A stretch of DNA of 64,000 nucleotides from an uncultured SAR116 cluster alpha proteobacterium (GCA_902623995.1 CACNWE010000005.1:62001-126000); one strand, 5' to 3'; shown: positions 26,183 to 34,820, counted from the stretch's first letter. Notes: generated by a model from the letters alone, not told the origin. Program-made: numbers and translations.

Positions 26183-27118
26183 TTAAATATCCTCTCCTAA
26201 TTCAGATTTAAGCTTTCTAATTAATGCAATCATTTTATTTCTTTTTTCTACTCTATTATCTCTTTGATCATAAGATAATCTTTTTCTTTGATCCATTTCT
26301 AATTTATTTAAATATTCTTCTGAATATTCAGGAACACTATTTTGCTCCTTAGCTAAATTTTGTATACCCTTTCTATATCGAGTAAAGGAATCTTTGATAC
26401 CCTCTGGTGCATTTAAATCCATAATCTCAAAGGGACCCATAAATGCCCACCTTATACCTAATGCATGTTTTAAAGCTATATCTATATCTTCCATAGAAGC
26501 AAACCCTCCTTCGTGAAGTCTAACTGCTTCATTAAGAAGAGCACCCTGCAATCTATTTAAGACAAAACCTTCTGCCTCTTTATTTACGGTTATAGCTGCA
26601 TATTTGGCCTTTTTGTATATTGAGACAGCATGTTTAATAATTTTTGAATCGGTGTTTTCCCCACCAGCAACTTCAACAAATGGAACAATATGGGGTGGCA
26701 ACGCTGGATGAGCATTGATACATCTATGCTTGTGTTTAACAAGTTCCGAAATTCTAGAAATTAAGAGGTAAGATGATGATGAGGCAATTATAGTATTTTC
26801 TGATGTTAGTTTATCTAATTGTACAAAAATTTTTTTTTTAATCTCTAAATCTTCTATTACACTTTCCTGGACTAACACAGTGTCATTACAAATTTCTTCA
26901 ATACTACTGTTAAGTTTTATATTAGAATTTATCCTAACTTCGTCAATATCGGAATTAATTATACGTAAATCTTGAATTAATTTGTTTGATGTTTTCTTAA
27001 ATTTTGCAAAAATATTTTGATTTGCGTCATATACAAAACATTTAAAACCAGCATTTGCAAAACCTATTGCCCAGCTTGCTCCAATCAAACCCGCGCCACA
27101 GATCCCAATTTTATCCAT
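26183..27118 (-). CDS. 3-hydroxyacyl-CoA dehydrogenase-like enzyme (carnitine/gulonate 3-dehydrogenase type)
   Basis: A 311-residue single-fold 3HCDH-family protein. IGICGAGLIGASWAIGFANAG is the NAD site, followed by an N-terminal Rossmann domain with IASSSSYLLISRI and INAHPALPPHIVPFVEV (His and Pro of the active site). A C-terminal helical domain reads VNKEAEGFVLNRLQGAL and IRWAFMGPFEIMDLN. The size and H-P-(A/L)-P-P motif are those of lambda-crystallin/L-gulonate and L-carnitine 3-dehydrogenases, which oxidise free 3-hydroxy acids rather than CoA esters. Its position directly before BKACE supports that reading. It is the fifth gene of the TRAP operon. Confidence 0.87.
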   Translation of the reverse strand: MDKIGICGAGLIGASWAIGFANAGFKCFVYDANQNIFAKFKKTSNKLIQDLRIINSDIDEVRINSNIKLNSSIEEICNDTVLVQESVIEDLEIKKKIFVQLDKLTSENTIIASSSSYLLISRISELVKHKHRCINAHPALPPHIVPFVEVAGGENTDSKIIKHAVSIYKKAKYAAITVNKEAEGFVLNRLQGALLNEAVRLHEGGFASMEDIDIALKHALGIRWAFMGPFEIMDLNAPEGIKDSFTRYRKGIQNLAKEQNSVPEYSEEYLNKLEMDQRKRLSYDQRDNRVEKRNKMIALIRKLKSELGEDI

Positions 27119-27165
27119 TTATTGATCCTAAAAAAACAGCATCAAGATGCGGGTTTTGTTAATTT

Positions 27166-28557
27166 CTAAATTAGTCGTGGCAGCCACAAAGCCATTTCTG
27201 GCTGGTATATAACGAAGCCTAGACCTATTAACTGTATAATAACAAAAGGTATAACACCTCTATAAATACTTAATGTAGCAACTTCTGGTGGAGCAACTCC
27301 TTTTAAGTAAAATAGGGCAAAACCAAATGGTGGTGTAAGAAATGAAGTTTGAAGGTTAATCGCCATCAAGACTAAAAACCACACCATAGTTTCTTTACGA
27401 CCGTCAAGGCCAGTTAATTGCGAAACATGATCACCAAAATCCAGTAGAACCACAAGTGGAGCGAATATTGGAAGAATAATTAAAGTGATTTCAACCCAAT
27501 CTAAGAAAAATCCAAGTAAAAATGTCATTCCCATTAAAAGAAATAATAAACCCCAGGATCCAAGACCAGCCTTTTCGATGAGCTCCTCCACAATATAGTC
27601 TCCACCAAGCGATCTAAACACATACGCAAAACATGTAGCACTTAAAATGATCATAAAGACCATAGAAATAGTCAGACCAGAGGAATGCAAAACGCTCCTT
27701 AACATAGGTATAGTGAATTTATTTCCAATTATAGCTAATATAGTTGCTCCAAAAGCTCCAACTGCACCAGCTTCACTAGGTGTTGCCCATCCAAGCAGAA
27801 TTGAACCCTTGATAAGAACAATCAATGCAACTGGGGGTAGAAATGCCTTTAAGACCATTTGGGGTAATTTACCCTTTTCATATTCCAAATCACCTTCTTT
27901 TAGGGCTGGCGCAACATTTCGGTCAATAGAACACCATACAAAAATAAATATTAAATACATTAAGGCCAATGTTAATCCAGGAATAACTGCTCCCATAAAC
28001 AAGTTCCCGACAGAAACCTGCATAATGTCAGCCATAATAATTAACATAATACTTGGAGGAATAAGTATACCTAGGGTACCTGATGCAGCAATTACTCCAG
28101 TAGAAAGTGCATGGCTATATTTATTTTTTAACATTGTAGGTAATGCTAGTGCTGTCATCATAGTAACTGAAGCGCCAATGATACCAGTCATAGCTGCCAA
28201 AACGGTACCCATAACTGTCACAGACATAGCCAATCCACCAGGAACTTTTCTAAGTAAAATCTGTGTTGTTCTTAATAAGTCATTAGCAATACCACTTCTT
28301 TCCATCATGGTTCCCATAAAAACAAAGCTTGGTATGGCTACTAATATTAGGTTTTCTGCAGAAAACCCCCACATTCGAGGAACAAAGTTAAAAAACTCTG
28401 CAATTTTGAAAACTCCAAATAGATAACCTATAAATCCGTAAGTTATAGCTACACCACCAAGTATGAAACCAACAGGATATCCAATAAATAATAGTACACC
28501 CATCGTAAGGAACATAAAAATTGGGAGATATTCTATGATAATATCAACAAAATCCAT
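27166..28557 (-). CDS. dctM: TRAP transporter large permease (DctM family)
   Basis: The 12-helix ion-transport subunit of a tripartite ATP-independent periplasmic transporter, 463 residues, in the inner membrane. Segments such as IGYPVGFILGGVAITYG, LVAIPSFVFMGTMMERSGIA, GTVLAAMTGIIGASVTMM and ASGTLGILIPPSIMLIIMADIMQVSVG are hallmark DctM motifs. LLGFFLDWVEITLIILPIFAPL and QTSFLTPPFGFALFYLKGVAP mark the C-terminal half, and the length is slightly above the usual 430. It follows an extra membrane-protein gene by 8 nt and precedes the 3-hydroxy-acid dehydrogenase by 47 nt. Confidence 0.95.
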   Translation of the reverse strand: MDFVDIIIEYLPIFMFLTMGVLLFIGYPVGFILGGVAITYGFIGYLFGVFKIAEFFNFVPRMWGFSAENLILVAIPSFVFMGTMMERSGIANDLLRTTQILLRKVPGGLAMSVTVMGTVLAAMTGIIGASVTMMTALALPTMLKNKYSHALSTGVIAASGTLGILIPPSIMLIIMADIMQVSVGNLFMGAVIPGLTLALMYLIFIFVWCSIDRNVAPALKEGDLEYEKGKLPQMVLKAFLPPVALIVLIKGSILLGWATPSEAGAVGAFGATILAIIGNKFTIPMLRSVLHSSGLTISMVFMIILSATCFAYVFRSLGGDYIVEELIEKAGLGSWGLLFLLMGMTFLLGFFLDWVEITLIILPIFAPLVVLLDFGDHVSQLTGLDGRKETMVWFLVLMAINLQTSFLTPPFGFALFYLKGVAPPEVATLSIYRGVIPFVIIQLIGLGFVIYQPEMALWLPRLI

Positions 28558-28565
28558 AACTGCAC

Positions 28566-29042
28566 CTATGCTTTCTCTTTTTTAAAATTATAATTTTCAT
28601 ATTCTCCAGTATATCTTTGCCAAGCAACAATCCTTGAAATTCTCCAGCCATATTTAAGCGAGAGAAGAAGCAAACAAACAAAAATAGTCATCGTTAATAA
28701 AGATGAATTTTTTATAATTGCTTCGTAGAAGCAGAATAATACTATAACAGACGGAGCTAAAGAAATTATATAAGATGAAAATAATTCATAATTTCGTATG
28801 ACGCTGAATATCGAATAAATTACTGAAACAGAAGCTAATAACCAGATATAGTAAATCCAATTATTACCTTCAAATATTGATAACATTGCGGCTAATCCAA
28901 TAATTCCATAAATAGTTCCAACAAACACTCCGTAAGCAGTCAACTCATATTGAGATTGAGCCAAACTTAGTTCCTTAGCTTCAGTTAAGTACGGTGTTTT
29001 TTGTTTATCAAAAATATAACCTGGAACTTTTGAAAACCACAT
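28566..29042 (-). CDS. Uncharacterised four-helix membrane protein inside the TRAP operon
   Basis: I do not recognise this family. The 158-residue protein has a soluble N-terminal segment (MWFSKVPGYIFDKQKTPYL to about residue 36) and four predicted helices (about 37-55, 60-80, 88-108, 112-128), then a basic and aromatic tail (WRISRIVAWQRYTGEYENYNF). It lies between dctQ (40 nt upstream) and dctM (8 nt downstream), where TRAP operons normally have no extra gene. It could be a transporter accessory subunit, a folding or stability factor, or an unrelated passenger. Confidence 0.7.
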   Translation of the reverse strand: MWFSKVPGYIFDKQKTPYLTEAKELSLAQSQYELTAYGVFVGTIYGIIGLAAMLSIFEGNNWIYYIWLLASVSVIYSIFSVIRNYELFSSYIISLAPSVIVLFCFYEAIIKNSSLLTMTIFVCLLLLSLKYGWRISRIVAWQRYTGEYENYNFKKEKA

Positions 29043-29082
29043 TGTTTATCTCGTAGAAATCTTGGTAAATAATTTTTTAATC

Positions 29083-29694
29083 TTACTTACTTTTATCATA
29101 ATCAAGTACCATAAGATCAAGTTTCTTTTTATTATCGCCCCAAATTACAGCGATTAATTGTATCATAACAGACATTCCACCCAAGAATAAAAAGAAATAT
29201 CCAATAGGCAGGAATGTTTTTATAATCCATCTATTACTTAAACCAACTAATGATGCGGATACTTCTTTAATTATGTATGAATCTACCATATAAATCCAAG
29301 AAAAATATACACAAATAAGTGTGAAAGGTAGCATAAAAAATATATTTCCATAAAATTCAACTTTCGCCTTTGATCGAAAGTTAAAATTTTCTCTTAGAAA
29401 ATCCACTCTTACATGCCTGTTGTGAGTATATCCATAACCCAAAACCAAACAGAAAACTACTGTATGAAGGTGCCATTCCATTTCTTGCATTAAAGTTGAT
29501 TCAAAGAAAGAGCCAAAATTAGCCACCATCCAAATTTGTATCCAAACCAATTTTCTGGCAACCACATCCCACATTGTAATTATCACTAAGGGTACTAACA
29601 ACCATGTACTAGCCCGTCCAACTCTATTTACAATTTCACGAAGTTTTTCGCTAACTGAAATTAGACCTTCCATATTTTGCTCTGTAAGTGCCAT
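29083..29694 (-). CDS. dctQ: TRAP transporter small permease (DctQ family)
   Basis: A four-helix inner-membrane protein of 203 residues that bridges DctP and DctM. Motifs: ASTWLLVPLVIITMWDVVAR in helix 1, LMQEMEWHLHTVVFCLVLGYGYTHNRHVRVDF spanning helices 2-3 (the EW..H and R.D motifs of DctQ), and a final helix FLPIGYFFLFLGGMSVMIQL. The HNRHVRVDF element is strongly diagnostic. GGGGGG lies just before its ATG. It is separated from dctP by 132 nt that contain the terminator hairpin at 29768-29809, so it is probably expressed at a lower level than dctP. Confidence 0.93.
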   Translation of the reverse strand: MALTEQNMEGLISVSEKLREIVNRVGRASTWLLVPLVIITMWDVVARKLVWIQIWMVANFGSFFESTLMQEMEWHLHTVVFCLVLGYGYTHNRHVRVDFLRENFNFRSKAKVEFYGNIFFMLPFTLICVYFSWIYMVDSYIIKEVSASLVGLSNRWIIKTFLPIGYFFLFLGGMSVMIQLIAVIWGDNKKKLDLMVLDYDKSK

Positions 29695-29767
29695 TATTCC
29701 CCCCAGAAAAGTAGACCGTTTGTAATTTTAATTAACTTATTAAATACAAAAATTCAATTTATTTATC

Positions 29768-29809
29768 AAAAAAAAAGTACACTTGTTAGCATAAATAACA
29801 AGTGTACTT
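29768..29809 (-). terminator. Rho-independent terminator/attenuator between dctP and dctQ
   Basis: On the minus strand, 18 nt after the dctP stop, a perfect 14-bp stem (arms 29796-29809 and 29775-29788, TAACAAGTGTACTT on the plus strand) closes a 7-nt loop and is followed by an uninterrupted run of seven further T residues (nine A in a row on the plus strand, 29768-29776). This is the only strong factor-independent terminator I see in the window. It lies inside an operon, so partial read-through would give more binding protein than permease, the usual TRAP stoichiometry. Confidence 0.85.
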
Positions 29810-29826
29810 AAAATTAAGTAATATAA

Positions 29827-30885
29827 TTAGTACTTTTTAGCTTTTAGATAAGCTCTTGATGACCAAATACTGTAGTCTTCTCTGAACTTGTTATAGCTAG
29901 CAGTAATTTCTTTGAAAAGAGGGTCAGATGCTGACTTCTCTTCAACAACAGCATCCCAAGCTCTCTTAAACTTAGAAATTTCTGAGTCAGGCCAAGTCAC
30001 AAATGTAACACCTTTTTTCTCAAGCTCTGCCATAGCAGGAACCTGCTTAGCATCGGATCTAACTAAAGCCCACCACATTGTGTCACGACATGCTGTGTTA
30101 ATAACTGCTTGTTGTGTCTTAGTTAGGCCACCCCATCCTTTAGTGCTCATTAGAAGCTCACCAATTGATGTTTGCTGATGCCAACCTGGAAAATAGTTAA
30201 ATTTTGCTAACTGATAGAAACCATAACTTAAGTCATGAGTAGGCATAGAAAATTCTGTTGCATCAATAACACCTTTTTCAAGTGCTGGATAAATATCACC
30301 ACCTGCTAATAATTGTGTTGATACTCCTAATTTACTCATAACCATAGCACCAAGACCGAAGAAACGCATTTTCATACCTTTCAACTCTTCAACATTGTTG
30401 ATTTTCTTTCTAAACCAACCTGATGTCTCAGGAGCGTGAGTTAGGCAGTTAAGAGCTTTAAGGCCATACTCGCCATAAATTCTATCTTTCAACTGCTGAC
30501 CTCCACCATATTCCATCCAACCATGGTACTCACTAGCACCTGGACCAAAAGGAACAGCTGTGAAGTAAGAAACTGCAGGGATTTTACCAGCATGGTATCC
30601 AGGTGTTGTATAACCTGCATCTACTGATCCATTCTTAACAGCATCCCAAACTTCTAATGAAGGTACAAGAGCGTTTGGCTCGTGAAATCTCAACTGAACG
30701 TCGCCACCTGAAATTGACTTAACTTTGTTGGAAAAATAAACAGCAGCTTCGCCATTAATTGCGACCTGGCTACCCCACGTGCTTTGCATTTTCCAACGTA
30801 GCTTGTCAGCATTTGCTGAAACAGCTACTAAACTAGTTGCAGCTAAAGCTACAGCGCCTACAAATAGGCTTGATTTGAATTTCAT
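29827..30885 (-). CDS. dctP: TRAP transporter substrate-binding protein (DctP family)
   Basis: The periplasmic receptor of the TRAP system, 352 residues. Residues 1-26 are a signal peptide (KSSLFVGAVALAATSLVAV, cut near ANA-DKLRW). The mature part begins LRWKMQSTWGSQ and contains KMRFFGLGAMVMSKLGV, GDIYPALEKGVIDATEFSMPTHD and GFYQLAKFNYFPGWHQQTS. That set is typical of the subfamily that includes the 2-oxoacid receptor TakP, in which the Arg of K(M)RF..G binds a carboxylate. The substrate is therefore probably a carboxylate. The Shine-Dalgarno AGGGAGGA is the strongest in the window and lies 5 nt before the ATG. Confidence 0.93.
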   Translation of the reverse strand: MKFKSSLFVGAVALAATSLVAVSANADKLRWKMQSTWGSQVAINGEAAVYFSNKVKSISGGDVQLRFHEPNALVPSLEVWDAVKNGSVDAGYTTPGYHAGKIPAVSYFTAVPFGPGASEYHGWMEYGGGQQLKDRIYGEYGLKALNCLTHAPETSGWFRKKINNVEELKGMKMRFFGLGAMVMSKLGVSTQLLAGGDIYPALEKGVIDATEFSMPTHDLSYGFYQLAKFNYFPGWHQQTSIGELLMSTKGWGGLTKTQQAVINTACRDTMWWALVRSDAKQVPAMAELEKKGVTFVTWPDSEISKFKRAWDAVVEEKSASDPLFKEITASYNKFREDYSIWSSRAYLKAKKY

Positions 30886-30922
30886 GAAATTCCTCCCTAG
30901 TATTGTAATAGGCTGTAAAGAA

Positions 30923-30950
30923 ATTATAAAAAATAATTCAATAAAGCCAA
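30923..30950 (-). promoter_or_regulatory. Candidate sigma-70 promoter for the TRAP operon
   Basis: On the minus strand a TTGGCT -35 element (30945-30950) and a TATAAT -10 element (30923-30928) are separated by 16 nt. Transcription from about 30916 would leave a 5' leader of roughly 30 nt ending in the strong Shine-Dalgarno of dctP. The spacing and -10 match are good; AT-richness makes chance matches likely, so this is a moderate call. Confidence 0.45.
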
Positions 30951-31252
30951 AATAAAAGAAACATTAGTTTCTCAACTGATTCATATCTTTCTTAATAATT
31001 TCAATAAAGGCAAGAAAAAACTTATAAAATTTCAATTATTTTTTTTTGCTTGACAGACTTTAGTTTTAATATTGCCTAAATTATGTTCTAATCTAATTAG
31101 AAAATATATTTTGATTAAATTTCAGACAAATTTAATTAAAAGTAACACTTGTTTTTTAGTTAATTAAAATTAAGAGAATTATACCTACAAGTTATTGATT
31201 ATTAATAATTTTTTATAAAAACTAAAATTTTGGTTGCAATTTTATGCTTGAT
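30951..31252. other. Long AT-rich intergenic stretch upstream of the TRAP promoter
   Basis: Together with the promoter region this is the longest non-coding gap in the window (30886-31252, 367 nt). It lies between the dctP start and the stop of the uronate dehydrogenase gene, both on the minus strand. I see no reading frame of note, no tRNA or known RNA motif and no clear hairpin with a T-run. A plus-strand TTGACA at 31050-31055 lacks a -10 partner and a target gene. The length could reflect regulator sites or a small RNA. Confidence 0.6.
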
Positions 31253-32062
31253 CTAATCATCAAAGTGACCTGAAGATGCAAAATAACCACCATGAGTTGT
31301 AACTAAAGAATCTGTAGAAGCAATAAATCCATCTTTTTTTTCAATTAAACTTCTGAATTCTTCTGCATTATCTTTTGGCTTATAACCAATGTGTTTGGCA
31401 TATTTGTTATCGATTAGCACCGAATCGTTATTTGATACTCCAAAAATTACAGAGTGTTGTACATTAGGACAATTTATACACGCAATAATAAGGCTCCTCA
31501 AATCATCATAACTTAACCATGTTGAGAGCATTCTATGATCTTTAGGCTCAGGAACACATGAGTAAATTCTTACTGATACGGTTTCTATTTTGTATTTGTC
31601 CCAATAATACTGAGCCAAGGACTCTCCAAAGACCTTTGACAAACCATAATTGCTATCTGCTCTAGGCATTACTTTACTATCTATAACTTCGGATCTTGGA
31701 TAAAAACCAACTGTATGAACTGAACTAGCCCAAATAACTCTTTTAATTTTATTCTTTCTGCATGCCTCATATAGATTATACATGCCTATAATGTTTGAAT
31801 TTAAAACATTATCCCAAGAACCTTCTATACTTTGACCACCCATATGAACTATGCAGTCTATATCTTTTGTTAATTTTAATATTGATTCTGTTGAGGCAAG
31901 ATCAGCAATTTCAACTTTCTCATTATGAAATTTTTTTTCTAAATTTACCTTGTCAGAAATTTTAAGCGAATCACATTCTTTAGATAATGTTTCCCTTAGT
32001 TGATTGCCTAAGGCCCCAGCTGCACCGGTTAAAAGAATATTTTTATATTTATGTTTAGACAA
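31253..32062 (-). CDS. NAD-dependent epimerase/dehydratase family, uronate dehydrogenase-like
   Basis: A 269-residue extended SDR. ILLTGAAGALGNQLRE is the NAD motif, VIWASSVHTVGFYPR holds the catalytic Ser, and YGLSK gives the Tyr and Lys. The segment RIYSCVPEPKDHRMLSTWLSYDD, followed by FGVSNND and HIGYKPKDNAEEFR, closely follows bacterial uronate dehydrogenases (Udh), which oxidise galacturonate or glucuronate to the aldarolactone with NAD. The YSC in place of the usual GSC is a small difference. It is the last gene of a minus-strand cluster with an EamA transporter, an epimerase and an esterase. Confidence 0.8.
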   Translation of the reverse strand: MSKHKYKNILLTGAAGALGNQLRETLSKECDSLKISDKVNLEKKFHNEKVEIADLASTESILKLTKDIDCIVHMGGQSIEGSWDNVLNSNIIGMYNLYEACRKNKIKRVIWASSVHTVGFYPRSEVIDSKVMPRADSNYGLSKVFGESLAQYYWDKYKIETVSVRIYSCVPEPKDHRMLSTWLSYDDLRSLIIACINCPNVQHSVIFGVSNNDSVLIDNKYAKHIGYKPKDNAEEFRSLIEKKDGFIASTDSLVTTHGGYFASSGHFDD

Positions 32063-32956
32063 TTAATTAATCCCCTCATTAATTTGGTTTTTTATATATT
32101 CTCTCCAAAAAGTGAATAGCCCTGCTGAAATTACAATTAATGATCCTATGACTATTTCACTCTCCAATTTCTCATTAAACATTAATACACCAATTATAGA
32201 AACAAAAACTAACTGAAGATATGTAAATGGCTGTAATATTGAAGCCTCACTATGTTTGAAAGCAGTTATCATCAAAAAATGCCCTCCAGCTCCGAGCATG
32301 CAAACTAGTAACAAATATATCCAATGCGCGTTATCAACGAGTGTGTAAAAGAAAGGCCCTACAGAACCTAATATTACAAATCCTGTAATACCAGTATAAA
32401 AAAGACTAGTGTCAGGACTATCTTCACTAGAAACATATCTTGTTAAAATTTGATAAATAGCGAATGCAATTGCGCACCCCAATGCTATTAGAGATAAAGG
32501 GTCAAAGACTTTAGTACCTGGCCGTAGCATAATTAAGATACCCATAAAGCCAATCAATATTGCACTCCACCTTCTCCAACCTACTTTTTCTCCTAAAAAA
32601 ATTACTGATAATGCCGCAACTATTAGAGGACAACTTGCAAAAATAGCATGTGTCTCTATGAGACCAATTTTTAAAAAAAGATAGTGAGCAAAACACATCT
32701 CTACAGCAAGAATAGTACCTCTCAAAATTTGGATGAGTTTAAACTTACTTTTTGAAACAAGAATAACACTTTTGTTTCCTATACTGTTAATTGATATTAC
32801 AAATAGAAATAAAAACAAATATCGAAACATATTAATTGCTATTACATTATAATAATCTGTTAGGTATCTTGTAACCCCATCCATTACAGACAAACATGAT
32901 ACAGCAGCAATAATAAATAATATGCCCTTTGCATTAGAAGAAATATTTAGAGGCAT
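32063..32956 (-). CDS. EamA/DMT family transporter
   Basis: A ten-helix inner-membrane transporter of the drug/metabolite superfamily with two EamA repeats. The first includes CLSVMDGVTRYLTDYYNVIAINMFRYLF and the second IALGCAIAFAIYQILTRYVS; HAIFASCPLIVAALSVIFLGEKVGWRRW and LQPFTYLQLVFVSIIGVLMFNEKL are the paired repeat ends. I chose the ATG at 32954-32956 (MPLNISSNAKGILF), since upstream starts to 33073 would overlap the epimerase gene. The substrate is unknown; genes around it suggest a sugar acid or its product. It shares 1 nt of spacing with the udh-like gene downstream. Confidence 0.85.
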   Translation of the reverse strand: MPLNISSNAKGILFIIAAVSCLSVMDGVTRYLTDYYNVIAINMFRYLFLFLFVISINSIGNKSVILVSKSKFKLIQILRGTILAVEMCFAHYLFLKIGLIETHAIFASCPLIVAALSVIFLGEKVGWRRWSAILIGFMGILIMLRPGTKVFDPLSLIALGCAIAFAIYQILTRYVSSEDSPDTSLFYTGITGFVILGSVGPFFYTLVDNAHWIYLLLVCMLGAGGHFLMITAFKHSEASILQPFTYLQLVFVSIIGVLMFNEKLESEIVIGSLIVISAGLFTFWREYIKNQINEGIN

Positions 32957-32978
32957 AATTAATTTTTCTTTCAAAGTT

Positions 32979-33863
32979 TTAATAAAAATCGATTGTCCTT
33001 TTAATCCCATCTTCAAGGGAAGTATACTTAAATTTTTTAAATATGTTAGAGGGCTCATTTCCTCGTATTTCATCTACTACACTTAATGGATTGCCCTTGA
33101 TACCTATACTCGCCAGTGGTATATTTTTTTTAATTAAATTTATAAAATGGCTAACATCGGTTGTTATTCCGTTTATATTAATAGTTAATGCACCTGAGGG
33201 AATTTGATCTATTGATATTTCAACTAAATCCGCAACATCTTGAACATAAACAAAACCTGCCTTGCCTGTAAAGTTTACAGTGTAACTATCTCCTAGTTTT
33301 GCCGCCTTGCAGGCTAAGGTTACTCCTGCAGTTCCCCCAACTTCTCTTCCTGGCCCATAAATTACATATGGCCTAATTCCAACACTTGAAATTCCAGATT
33401 CATTAAAATACGCCCTTGCAACCCCCTCAACCGCCAACTTATATGCACCGTAATGAGTTTCTGGAAATGGGTTATAATGATCTTTTAGCCCAAAAACACC
33501 TGCACTGCTTGCATAAACTAAAAACTTAATATTATTTTTTTTCAAAGCTTCAAAAACATTAATTGAGCCGAGGAGATTTACTTTGGCACCTAAAATAGGG
33601 TTTGAACTACAATCTGGGGTCATTAACCCAGCTAAATTTATAACATGGTCCATATTATTTGTTGCTTCTTGGACCTGATTATAAATTGTTATATCACCAT
33701 TAATAAATTTGATTTTATTAATATCCTCACCAACAACAAGGCTGACTAATTCTTTTTTGATTTTTAAGTCAAAAATTGAAACACTATAACCCTTTTTTAA
33801 AAATGCTCTTACTATCCAGCTTCCTAAAAAACCACATCCTCCAAAAATAATTACTTTTTCCAT
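32979..33863 (-). CDS. NAD-dependent epimerase/dehydratase
   Basis: A 294-residue extended SDR. IIFGGCGFLGSWIVRAFLKKG is the cofactor site, INLAGLMTPDC the post-strand-4 segment, LVYASSAGVFG supplies the Ser and YGAYKLAVEGVAR the Tyr-x-x-x-Lys. SSVGIRPYVIYGPGREVG is the substrate loop shared with UDP-sugar epimerases and with related sugar-acid enzymes. The usual C-terminal substrate domain is short. The exact sugar cannot be called. It overlaps nothing upstream: its start abuts the esterase stop and its stop precedes the EamA gene by 22 nt. Confidence 0.85.
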   Translation of the reverse strand: MEKVIIFGGCGFLGSWIVRAFLKKGYSVSIFDLKIKKELVSLVVGEDINKIKFINGDITIYNQVQEATNNMDHVINLAGLMTPDCSSNPILGAKVNLLGSINVFEALKKNNIKFLVYASSAGVFGLKDHYNPFPETHYGAYKLAVEGVARAYFNESGISSVGIRPYVIYGPGREVGGTAGVTLACKAAKLGDSYTVNFTGKAGFVYVQDVADLVEISIDQIPSGALTININGITTDVSHFINLIKKNIPLASIGIKGNPLSVVDEIRGNEPSNIFKKFKYTSLEDGIKRTIDFY

Positions 33864-34820
33864 TTAACCTCTCTTATTCAATACCATTGAATTAGCAGCC
33901 TTTCCTATTTCTTTTATACATTCAGCAGCTTTAGGAAAATGTGCAGAATTGGACAAAAAACCATGGATCTGACCAGGATATAATTTATAAGTCACTTTAT
34001 TGCCAAAGGCCTTTAATCTGCTTGTGTAAGCTATTCCTTCATCTAGCAAAGGATCCAATCCTGCCGCAAAGATAAATGTTTCAGGTAGATTATATAAATC
34101 CTTGGCAAAAAGCGGTGATGCTTCCCAGTTAACTCCATCATTACTTGAATTAAGATAATGTTTAACGAAATAGTCCATAGTATCAAAAGTTAAAGTCATG
34201 CCTTCTAGAAAAACATCCATAGATCTCATCGTTAGCGTTAGATCGACACAAGGATATACTAACAACTGACCTCTTATCGGAATTACTTTTTTATCCCTTG
34301 AGTTAATACTCAAAACAGTTGCCAAATTACCACCAGCGCTGTCACCACATACGAAAATATTTTTAAGATCAATAAAAAATTCTTTTTCAAAATTTACAAG
34401 GCTATTTAGAACATCCTTTACCTCTTCTACCGCATAGGGAAACTTATGTTCTGGAGACAAACTATAATCCACAGCCACAACAATCATTTGAGACGCTAAG
34501 CAAATTGATCTGCATGTAAAGTCATGAGTATCTAAATCTCCCATGACAAATCCACCTCCATGAAAGAAAACTATAATTGGAATTTTAGTTTTTTTATTGA
34601 AGTTATTTGGAAAATAAAATCTTAATTTAACATCTTTGTTAAAGCGGTTTTTTATTTTTAAATTTTCTACATCATAAACTTTTGGAGGTGTTAAATTATC
34701 TTCCTTTAACTGTCTCAAACGTTCAGTTCTTAATTGTACTGGATCTAATAAATGATGTAATTTTGAATTATTTTTAATTCGATTTTTTAAAAAAATATCA
34801 GTTTCTTTATCAATTATCAT
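33864..34820 (-). CDS. Alpha/beta hydrolase, hormone-sensitive-lipase/acetyl esterase type
   Basis: A 318-residue cytoplasmic esterase. VFFHGGGFVMGDLDTHD (HGGG at 87-90) is the oxyanion motif of the HSL family, GDSAGGNLA contains nucleophile Ser161, ALDPLLDEG-like AAGLDPLLDEG carries the Asp and GQIHGFLS the His. The N-terminal lid of about 75 residues is typical. Probable substrates are short-chain esters or lactones; a lactone would fit next to uronate dehydrogenase, whose product is an aldarolactone (inference). It is the first gene of the minus-strand cluster and divergent from the DHDPS-like gene. Confidence 0.88.
   Translation of the reverse strand: MIIDKETDIFLKNRIKNNSKLHHLLDPVQLRTERLRQLKEDNLTPPKVYDVENLKIKNRFNKDVKLRFYFPNNFNKKTKIPIIVFFHGGGFVMGDLDTHDFTCRSICLASQMIVVAVDYSLSPEHKFPYAVEEVKDVLNSLVNFEKEFFIDLKNIFVCGDSAGGNLATVLSINSRDKKVIPIRGQLLVYPCVDLTLTMRSMDVFLEGMTLTFDTMDYFVKHYLNSSNDGVNWEASPLFAKDLYNLPETFIFAAGLDPLLDEGIAYTSRLKAFGNKVTYKLYPGQIHGFLSNSAHFPKAAECIKEIGKAANSMVLNKRG

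Noticed and set aside
27647-28426. 259-codon plus-strand frame opposite dctM
   Set aside because: It is the complement of a membrane-protein gene with clear DctM motifs; the translation has no family features and no upstream ribosome-binding site.
31050-31085. Plus-strand TTGACA promoter-like element
   Set aside because: There is no -10 at a workable distance and no plus-strand gene for 3.8 kb downstream.
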